Of a stretch of 64,000 bases of DNA, positions 55,717 to 64,000 are shown piece by piece. The notes below the pieces were generated by a model. The model made no database searches. It saw only the letters and a program-made list of their open reading frames with translations, and had not been told where the DNA came from. The translations under genes and the position numbers were made by a program. Numbering within the stretch: position 1 is the stretch's first letter; every line of letters starts with the position of its first letter. This DNA comes from Spiroplasma_E ixodetis_B (GTDB lineage Bacteria > Bacillota_I > Bacilli_A > Mycoplasmatales > VBWQ01): contig NZ_AP028955.1 in NCBI RefSeq assembly GCF_040369795.1, positions 1,178,001 through 1,242,000 on the forward strand, in the 5' to 3' direction.

Positions 55717-55931
55717 TAACAAAGCCTCTTCTTTCTGGCGCCTAATTGATAAATCTGATAATAATATCTGATATAATGAGATTAATAAGCACTTAATTAA
55801 GTATAGCATTAAAATTAAAATTGTATAGTATATATTCATATATTTTATAGTTAAAAATAATTATTATTATGATAACTATTATTTTTTTATTAAATATCTA
55901 GTAAATAATACATTAAAATTAGTTTTTTATT

Positions 55932-55948
55932 GGAAATTATCCCCACAT
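55932..55948 (+). repeat. Left terminal repeat of a further IS family
   Basis: GGAAATTATCCCCACAT, with its exact reverse complement at 57674-57690. A third, imperfect copy is at 20213-20229. Confidence 0.7.
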
Positions 55949-56043
55949 TTACTAGTGTGGAGTAAAAAATGAATTGAAATGAATTCAATAGCATATTTCA
56001 AAATGAAAACGATTGTTTGAAATATATAGTGAAGTTGAAAGTA

Positions 56044-56080
56044 ATGAAATGTATCAGATGTGCTTCTTCTAATTTGAATG
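56044..56080 (+). pseudogene. N-terminal stub of a zinc-ribbon transposase (putative)
   Basis: ATG follows GTTGAAAGTA and encodes MKCIRCASSNLN, a CxxC start like those of IS1- or IS1595-type transposases, cut by the IS3 end at 56081. It lies within the terminal repeats 55932/57690. Confidence 0.4.
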
Positions 56081-57301
56081 TGGATGGGTTACGCTTTATT
56101 GGACACTAATTACGTAGACAAGTGAACAAATTAGTTAAAAGAAAGGAATTATAATTATGGCCAATATTAACTCATATTCAGATGAATTTAAAAAACAAAT
56201 AGTAGCTTTATATCAAAGCGGCAAGTCAGTCTCTTGTCTTGCTAAAGAGTACAATATTACAATTTCAGCTACTTATAATTGGATTAAGAAATTTACTAAT
56301 TCAGGCATTTTTAAAACCAAAGATAACTGTTCTGTTGAAGAAAATGAATTAATTAAATTAAGAAAATAATTAAAACAATTAAGAATGGAAAATGATATTT
56401 TAAAGCAAGCAGCACTAATAATAGGCAGAAAATAGAAATTATTACTAAAAATAAAGTTAAATATAAAATTCGTACAATGTGTCGTTTTTTAAAAATCTCT
56501 AAATCAACATATTATTTTAATTTCAAGAAAAAAGAAGATAAAATTCAAAATAATATGCATGATGAAGCTGTTATTAGTGCTTTTAAAGAAAATAAAGAAG
56601 CTTATGGAACAAGAAGGTTAAAAGTTGTTCTAAAAGAAAAGAAAATTAATTTATCAAGACGAAAAATTAAAAAAATTATGAATAAACATAATTTAATATC
56701 AAAATACACTAAATTATCATACAAAAATTATCATAATAAAGTCAATGATATTCAAATTACTAATCTTGTTAATAGAGACTTTAATAATAGGCTTAAAAAT
56801 GAAGTTATTGTTAGTGATTTAAATTATGTTCAAGTTAATGGTAAATGAAACTATATTCGCTTATTAATCGACCTGTATAATCGCGAAATTATTGGACATA
56901 GTGTAGTTACTAAAAAAGATGCATCATTAGTATATCAAGCATTTATGTGCTCAAATCATTGTTTAAAAAATATTCAAATATTTCATAGCGATCGCGGTAA
57001 TGAATTTAATAATAAAACTATTGATAAACTTTTATTAGCCTTCAATATTACCCGCTCTTTAAGCAAAAAAGGTTGTCCTTATGATAACGCTGTTGCTGAA
57101 GCAACTTTCAAAACTTTCAAAACAGAATTTATTAATGATAAAAATTTTACATCATTAATCCCATTAAAATTAGAATTATTTGATTATATCAATTGATACA
57201 ACAACATAAGAATCCACAGCGCTCTAAACTGCTTAACCACCATAAAATACATAAGCACAAATGTCTACCAAAAAACAGTCCTAAAAAAGATTGCCATTCC
57301 A
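56081..57301 (+). mobile_element. IS3-family (IS150-like) element
   Basis: 1221 bp from TGGATGGGTTACGC to TTGCCATTCCA. The outer flanks do not match (zinc-ribbon stub on the left, IS630 on the right). Confidence 0.9.
56157..56369 (+). pseudogene. IS3-family OrfA, shortened by a nonsense codon
   Basis: 70 residues (MANINSYSDEFKKQIVALYQ; helix-turn-helix SVSCLAKEYNITISATYNWI). The stop TAA 56367-56369 replaces a GAA seen in the copy at 36154-36432, so the leucine-zipper-like end is lost. GAAAGGAATTATAATT precedes the ATG. Confidence 0.85.
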
Positions 57302-57592
57302 ATTTTTGAATCATATGTAAAAAATATGCTAATTCCAGTATTAAAGCATGGACAAATTATAGTTTTAGATAATGCAACGTTTCATAAATCTAAATTAACA
57401 CAAGAATTAATTGAAAATGCTGGATGCAAACTATTATTTCTTCCGCCATATTCTCCTAATTTAAATCCAATTGAACATTTTTGATTTGCTATAAAACATA
57501 ATATAAGAAAAATATTACCAAATTATTGACCAAATATTAAAACAGTGATTGATTTTGTTTTTCAAGATATGAGTAAACATTACTTTAGTTAG
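56477..57592 (+). CDS. IS3 OrfB transposase fused in frame to the IS630 C-terminus
   Basis: The frame (371 residues, UGA as Trp) contains the whole IS3 OrfB core: AYGTRRLKVVLKEK, first Asp in VIVSDLNYVQVN, second Asp in IFHSDRGNEF, Glu in AVAEATFKTFKTEF. A one-base insertion near 57250 bypasses the usual OrfB stop; the frame crosses the IS3 right end and joins an IS630 fragment (FESYVKNMLIPVLKHG, VLDNATFHKS, LNPIEHFW) to its stop. OrfB in this family is normally made by frameshifting from OrfA; here OrfA is shortened. The fusion is probably accidental. Confidence 0.7.
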
Positions 57593-57597
57593 CTATA
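57302..57597 (+). mobile_element. IS630-family 3' fragment
   Basis: From FESYVKNMLI to the terminal repeat TTTAGTTAGCTA; its coding part is the tail of the chimeric frame. Confidence 0.85.
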
Positions 57598-57599
57598 TA

Positions 57600-57669
57600 T
57601 GTAAAAGAAAATGCATATAAATTCAATAAGATACCTAGTTTTGAAACTATAATTTTGTGTTTGATTTAG
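57600..57669 (+). pseudogene. C-terminal stub of the further IS or gene
   Basis: YVKENAYKFNKIPSFETIIL then CLI and TAG 57667-57669, followed five bases later by the terminal repeat ATGTGGGGATAATTTCC. The same tail occurs at 20234-20304 on the other strand. Confidence 0.4.
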
Positions 57670-57673
57670 ATAC

Positions 57674-57690
57674 ATGTGGGGATAATTTCC
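57674..57690 (-). repeat. Right terminal repeat of the further IS family
   Basis: ATGTGGGGATAATTTCC, an exact inverted match to 55932-55948. Confidence 0.7.
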
Positions 57691-57695
57691 TAGAT

Positions 57696-57756
57696 AGGCT
57701 TTTATCTCCATTTATGTGATAAAATTTAAAAATAGTACATAAAGAGATAAAAGCCT
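57696..57756 (+). terminator. Long stem-loop terminator
   Basis: AGGCTTTTATCTCCATTTATGT pairs with ACATAAAGAGATAAAAGCCT around a 19-nt loop, followed by TTTTTATTTTA on the plus strand. It lies 2 bp from the lipoprotein stop and is shared with 20147-20206. Confidence 0.75.
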
Positions 57757-57758
57757 TT

Positions 57759-59903
57759 TTATTTTACTAAAGTAATACTTTTAAATTTAAAAGTACGTAT
57801 ACCTTGAAAATCAATTAAATTTTCAATATCAATAGCAGTGATAATAAAATGATATGTAGTGTTTTTAATTTTATATGTAAAATCATATTTTAAATTAATT
57901 GTTTCGATATTATTGATGGTAGTTTTAGTCATAGTAATATTATAAGTATTACCTATTTTTTTATTAATGCCGGTTGTGTTATCAGCATCAAAATAAACTT
58001 CATAGTTATCTTTAATTCATTGATTATTATTAGCAGTAATAATATTTTTAATTCCTAATTTATGACTTTCATCAGTAGTACCAAGTAATAAATTTAAGAT
58101 ATTATTTAGTTGACTGTTTGGTTCAAACATAGTTTTTTGTAAAATATCAAGTATTGATTCTTGAGTAAAATCTGCATATTCTGGATTAATGTGTCCACCT
58201 AATGATTTATATAATTCTTCTACATCGGTTGCTGTTACATCACTTTTATTAATTATGTTTTTTAGAGTAAAAATAGTATCATTTTTAAGAATTATTAAGA
58301 GACCAGTAGTATTATTAAATAAAAAATTCTCTAAATCTTGTAGATCAATATTAATACCTTCATTACCTGGATATTGTTCTGAAATTTTGGTAATTAGATC
58401 AGTAATACTATCAATAATATTTTTAACACTATCTGTATTGATACTATTGATAATAGTATCAATTAATTTATCAACATCTGGATATCCATTATCACCAATA
58501 AGTCCACCTAAGGTTAAAATTGCTGATATAGAGGTTGGATTTGGTATTGTTAAATTAAGTTTAATATCATAAAGAAATGTATCAAAACCACGAGTTTCTG
58601 CTGTAGTTTTACCAAATACGGTTAGAAGTATTTGTTTTAATTTTTCTGGTTGGTTAATTAAAGATTTTATAGTATTGATAATATCAAGTAAATTATAGCT
58701 ACCAGCAATTGGCTTTGATGGATAACCATTACCAATTGTTAAGTTTTTAACACCTTCAGTAATATCTGGCATATCTAATATTCATTTTTTAATAACCGGA
58801 ATAATTGCTTCAATAATTGTTAAGATATAAAGTGGATTAGTTAAAAGATAGGAAAGGTATCTTTTAATATCATAAAAAAAACCTATATCATCAAAATTAA
58901 CGTTTATTTGATTTGGCTTTAGTCAACTCCCATCAAGTGTTATATGTTCTGAAATAATATTACCTAAATATCGTGGAGTTTTACCATCTTTACCAGAAAT
59001 TTTATTATCTTTACTCATTTTTCAAAACAAGTAATTAATTAAAGTTCCGCCATGATATAAATCATAATCTTGCTTTGATTTTCAACCACTTACTATGTGA
59101 CCAGGATAAAGCGGTACATCTATTACCACTTTAGCGTGTGGATCTATTTTTCATTTTCCATTATCATTTCAAGCGCTATAAGGTTGACCACTATCATCTT
59201 TTCAATTATTCATAAAATTAGTTAATGTTTCTTCATCAGTGGGTGTAGAAGTTTGTTGATCAGATCAACTGCCATTGACTAAATTACCAAATATTCTAGT
59301 TAGCGGATTTAAAAAATTAGGACCATAGTTATTAATTAAATTAGCAACTAATTGTAATCCAGTTGGTAAAGTGCTTAAGTCACCTTGTAATGATTTTAAA
59401 AAACTAGAAATGGGGTCCATACCAGCACCAACAACTATATTTTCTAATTGTGGGTTAGCCATAATTGATATAGTTCTAATATCATCAAGTGATGAAAAAA
59501 CATCATTAACTTGCTGTTTACTATTGATGGTTTTAGTTAATTCACCTGTTCCATAAGCTTTAAAAAAATTATCAGGATCAAAGTTATTTACATCAATTTT
59601 TCCATTTTCCCCTCAACGTGTTTGTAAATCACCTCAATTATCTAAACTAGTATTTTTAGTTAAATTATTAATACTATTATTTTGAATTTTTCCCATAATA
59701 TCATCATTAGTATTACTAGTATCAGCACCTAACTCTTTTGACATAACCATACTTTTAATTAAAGCAGAAGTTTGGTCAGCAAAACTTTTAGCGATACTAT
59801 TAGTTACACGGTTAACATAAAAATTAAATGTACAAGCTGATAGAGGTAAAATAGTGGCACTTGCTATTAAGATAATTCCTAACTTGGTAAATACTTTTTT
59901 CAT
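57759..59903 (-). CDS. Surface lipoprotein
   Basis: A continuous 714-residue frame with UGA as Trp. The N-terminus is a lipoprotein signal (MKKVFTKLGIILIASATILP then LSAC with the lipobox Cys at about residue 24). The mature part is Asn/Asp/Ile/Leu-rich with many helix-like segments (FFYDIKRYLSYLLTNPLYIL; LLDIINTIKSLINQPEKLKQ) and repeated TRGFDTF/GLLIILKN-type stretches, without a motif I recognise. GGAGGACTGCT precedes the ATG. Large lipoproteins of this kind are common in Spiroplasma. It is divergent from the permease gene that follows and may share its regulatory region. Confidence 0.82.
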
Positions 59904-60216
59904 AGCAGTCCTCCTTAAATAAAGTGTTATTTTTGTCAATTTTATTTTACTAAAATTTAATACATTTAACTCTGAAAATAATTAAATTCATTTCTTACAA
60001 ATTGTATCATTAGTTATTTTAATTTTAAAATTTATTTAAATAAACAATTTAAATATGGTAATATATCAAACAGAGAATATAAAAACTATCTATTATTTAT
60101 TTTAAAATTATCCTATATATTAATTTTGTATAAGTGTGATATTATTAATCCATATGTGAACTTAATAATTAAAATTAAATGCAAAATTTTAATTTCAGGA
60201 ATTAGGGAGAACTGTA

Positions 60217-63200
60217 ATGGCAAGGTTAAATAAACGCGAAAAAGCGAATAATAAAAAAATGGTATCTACTAATAAGAAATCAAAAAAAAGTTTATTTAAG
60301 AATGCGTTACTATTAAAGCAGACTTTAGTTGCTACATGAAAAAGTAAATTACAATTAGTTATTTTACTATTACTTACTGCTTTTGCAACTTCGTTGGTTA
60401 CTGGAATTTGAATATCATACGTTAGAATGATTGAAGGAAGTAATCAATTAGGATTAAATGATCTTAAGTTTGATGCCGTTTTACCTTATTCACCAGTGTC
60501 ACAAGGTATTAAACAAATTGCTAATCAAGCTTTTAGTTTAAAGTTAGGTCGATTTTATGTTCAAGATGGAACTAATAGTAAAAGCACTAAAGCGCTTTAT
60601 TTTGATGATACAAAAATAGGTACAGATCAAGAAATACTACCAATCACTAAAGATAACTTAACTATTGATTATACTCGTGATAATACAGGCAATATTACTG
60701 GGTTTAATGATATAAGATGAACAAATCCGGATAATCCTTTAGTTTTTAATTTGAATAATAATAATGTTAAAGCAAGCATCTATGGTCAATTATTATTAAA
60801 ATCAAAAAATGCTGCTAATGAAAATTTAAAAAACCATTTTAAAACAGAAGCAGATGATTTATATCGCGATGTTTTCTTAAAAAGAACAGAACCCAATATT
60901 CTTCAATCTATTAATACTTTTATTAAGGAATGGATTACAAAACATTCAACAGACCCAATATTAAAGGAGGCTGATAATGATAAAGTTACCACTTGAATTT
61001 TAGAAAATAAAATAAATTTTAGATCTTATTCTAATGATGCTACTATTCCTGATAGTGTTAATTTGCAATATCCAACAGAAAGAAATGAACTTTTTATTAA
61101 AGTAGTTAAGGAAACTGAACCCGATCCAAGATTAGAAAATGATTATGGTATGAATGGTCAATGAATGAGAATTTATCGTAATTTTTCTGAAACAGAATCA
61201 GATAGTAACATTTATACTAATTTTACTAATACTTCTATTGGTTATCATTCACCTTTTAACTATAATGTGATTAGTGATGGCACTGAAAGAGATGCATTTT
61301 CTACATATTTAATTCGTGCGGTTGCAGCATTACAAATGCGTGATTTATATGTTCGTAATCAATTTACTGCCAGTGCTGGAGTAATTAATAATACTCAAAT
61401 TAATACTAAAATTATTGATATTGGTTTACCTAATGCTTTAAATCATACTAATCTAAAAGTATTTGAAGGTGTTACACCAACAAGTAAAAATGAAATAGTT
61501 ATTACGCCACAATATGCAAGAAAAAATAAAAGTAATAAAGCGTATAAACCAGGCGATCATATTAATATTAATGGTACTGACTTTATTGTTAGTGGTATTG
61601 GTGGTGATGCTTATGATATTTATCCAACGATTAGTGACTTAGATCCAATTCCCAATACAAGAACTGAATTTATTGCTTATGTTACACCTTCAGCGTGAAA
61701 TGATGAAAATTGATATAAGACAGCAGATAAAACCGATAATACTTTAATGTATTTTACAAAATGAAATAATATTTCTAAAAATAGTATTCATGAATTTGAT
61801 GTTGATTTATTTAATGATTTTTTTCAAAAAACAATATTTAGTGATAATGGTGTTAGTGATTTAAATCAATATGATTATAATAAGTATTTAGTTGAGAAAT
61901 ATGGTAATACAGATCCAACACCACAATCATCTTCTACATACCTTATTAATCCAAATCCTGTAGTTACAAGTAGTAATAGTCAGTTTTCGCTTTATAATAG
62001 TAAAGAAAAGATATTTAATTGAGCAATAATTGGATTTTTATTTGCAGCAATAGCAGGAGTATTATTTTTACTAACGGTTGTTATTTTTATCACCACTTTA
62101 ATTGTTAAAAAAGCAATCCAACATGGACAAGTTTCGATGGGTATTTTAAAATCAATAGGTTATAAAACATGAGAAATTACGATTTCTTATTTGGCATATC
62201 CATTATTAACGCTATTAATTGCAATTCCAATTGGCTGAATTGTTGGTCTTGTAATTCAGGTATATTTAACTGAGATTTTTAATACTTTATTTGTTTTACC
62301 ATATAATGTTTTTAACTTTGATGTTGTTCCATTATTTATTTCAATTGTTTTAATTATTAGTTTTATTACAATTGTTACTTTATTAACTGCCTTTCGTCTT
62401 TTAAAGCGTGATCCTTTATTTTTAATTAAAAAAGATAGTGATTTAGCTTTAGGTGTTCCTAAAAATAGAACTAGCAAGTTTTTACAAAATAATTTTCGTC
62501 TTCGTTTTTTATTATCGTTGTCAAAAACTAGTTGAAAAAAAATTTTAGTTACTTCGGGAGTTATTACTTTAGCTTCACTTTCAATTGTAGCAACAACACT
62601 AGTTCCTGCCACTATTAATAGCTTAAAAGTTAATTATTTCAAAACTCAAAAATATAAAAATTATTATGAGTATCAAACACCAATGCCGAATATGCCAATG
62701 AGTAAATATGGATTATATTCATGAGATTTTTTTAATCGACCAAGCGGTGAGAAGTATTATCCAACTTATGGTGCTATGCCTTGACCTGAAGATAAAATTG
62801 TTTATGATGAGAAAAAAGCACGTGTTGGATGATATAATCCATTATTGTTTAAAAAAGAAAAATTAACTAATAATTTTGCTGATATTTTTACTTTCGATTC
62901 ATCTTTTCCTGAATCTGAAAGAGCAGAGTTTATAAAAAAAATGTCCTCTTATTATCAAGAACAATCAACAGGGACATTAGAACTTAATGATTTAGTTTGA
63001 TCATACAGTTGATTAGGCGGCAAAGCTTTTAGTAATCAGTTAATAACTGATTTAAGTAAAGAAGATAATACACCATCAAAAATAATTTCATATAATATTG
63101 TTAATTTTGTAAGTGGCCAATTACCTAATATTTTGCAAGTTCCCAATCCTGGAGTGCCACCTGGTCCAGAGGCAATTAAAGAAATTTTAAAGCAAGTATT

Positions 63201-64000
63201 ACCGGGCTTTGTTCGTCAGAGTATTGATAGTTTGCCAAGACCTAATATTAAAGAAGATCCTTATGATTATTTTAGTATTGGTCATAACACTATTGCTTTT
63301 AATCCAAAAACTACTAATAATGGTGATATTAATGGACCAGATGAAGAATTAGTAACACAGTTTAAAGTTGGTGTTGATGAAAGTACAAAAATTGCTAAAA
63401 AAGAACTAATGGATGTTATTGGGATTAATCCCAATACTGCGATGTTAGTATTAAAAAATGATGAAGTTAAAGCTTTAAAATATAATGCTAATGCTAATGC
63501 TATTCCAATGGTTATCAATCGTGCTTTTCAATCTAAATTTGGATTAGATGTTGGTTCACAATTTAGTGGTGTACCACAAGTTAATACTTTATGTTATAAA
63601 AATATTGATGGTAAAAGTGTTCCTTTACCAAAAGAAAATTGATATTACGGTGAAACACCACCAACAGATTATTATACTACAAATGGCGGCATCTGATCAA
63701 AAAGTGGAACAAAATGAAATTATCGTGGTGATCAAAAAATAAAATTATCTGATAATAGTAAAGAATATAGTGATATCCATGGCACTAGGTATAATAGTAT
63801 GTATGATGAAAAAGGACAACCAATTATAAATAATGAACCTAGTACTTGAAATAATGTTAATGATATTTGATTAAAATTGCCTTCTGATATTAGTGGTAGT
63901 GCTAAAAGTGGTAAAATTTCAACAGCTGATAATGCTAAAAATATTGATTTTGATTTATCACGTATTTCCGATTCAACAGGTAAATGAATTAGACCTTTTT
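60217..64000 (+). CDS. Very large FtsX/MacB-type ABC transporter permease (C-terminus beyond window)
   Basis: The frame is open from ATG 60217 (after AGGGAGAACTGTA) to the window end, at least 1261 residues with UGA as Trp. A basic N-terminus (about 1-45) leads to a membrane helix (about 46-70). A large extracellular domain of about 530 residues follows (YVRMIEGSNQLGLNDLKFDA and on), then a three-helix FtsX-like core at about residues 605-740 (IIGFLFAAIAGVLFLLTVVI; VSMGILKSIGYKTWEITISY; FISIVLIISFITIVTLLTAF), another helix near 770-800 and a second extracellular domain. Such permeases with big ectodomains are found in Mollicutes; the partner ATPase is not in the window. The upstream gap (59904-60216) holds only A/T-rich sequence that must contain both divergent promoters. 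Confidence 0.85.

Noticed and set aside
58189..58572. Plus-strand 127-residue frame inside the lipoprotein gene
   Set aside because: The sense strand has a lipobox, a ribosome-binding site and a 714-residue frame; this one is a shadow.
62256..62612. Minus-strand 118-residue frame
   Set aside because: It lies opposite the FtsX-like core of the permease; the sense frame has clear membrane helices, and this one has no support.

Overview
The window is very A+T-rich and reads through UGA as tryptophan in almost every gene (for example at the ClpB, HrcA, EzrA, CdaA, ABC-F and transposase tryptophans), so it comes from a mollicute using genetic code 4. The gene set (CIRCE-controlled hrcA-grpE-dnaK-dnaJ and clpB, an ezrA/thiI neighbourhood, cdaA, L27 with its processing protease, many secreted proteins, plasmid and IS debris) points to a Spiroplasma, probably an insect- or tick-associated symbiont with a genome in IS-driven decay. 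The genus is an inference; no rRNA is present to confirm it.

Layout. 1-690: broken IS256 and IS630 remnants. 731-7667: the heat-shock block on the minus strand, with two CIRCE operators. 7.8-14.0 kb: IS pile-up. 14.1-19.7 kb (minus): thiI (split by an IS5-family element), ezrA, coaX and cdaA. 19.8-24.7 kb: IS pile-up holding the only intact IS630 transposase and one open IS256 frame. 24.9-25.4 kb: a small membrane protein. 25.4-27.6 kb: IS630 split by an IS5-family copy. 27.6-29.5 kb (minus): two decayed genes for secreted or membrane proteins. 29.7-31.6 kb: rplU-prp-rpmA with a leader, then a broken CoaC-like flavoprotein gene. 31.6-44.4 kb: a deep nest of IS3, IS256, IS5-family and IS630 pieces around a Nudix pseudogene, a 6-TM protein, a secreted-protein remnant and a plasmid Rep remnant. 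44.7-48.8 kb: one large anchored surface protein and two paralogous secreted proteins. 48.8-53.4 kb: IS256 fragment and IS630 copies inserted in one another. 53.8-55.7 kb: an ABC-F protein and a small RG-rich protein. 55.9-57.7 kb: remains of a further IS family filled with IS3 and IS630 pieces. 57.8-64.0 kb: a lipoprotein (minus) and a very large FtsX-type permease (plus) that runs off the window.

Mobile DNA dominates. Three families make up most of it: an IS5-family element of about 1.15 kb (IR AGACATATTCC, 3-bp target duplication, two frames joined at a canonical A_AAA_AAC -1 slip site), an IS256-family element (about 1.3 kb) and an IS630-family element (about 1.0 kb, TA target). An IS3/IS150-type element and traces of one more family are also present. 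The elements repeatedly insert into each other, and several copies have flanks that do not match, which is best explained by recombination between copies. Most transposase genes are broken, but at least one IS630 frame, one fused IS5-family frame, two or three frameshift-type IS5-family frames and one IS256 frame are open.
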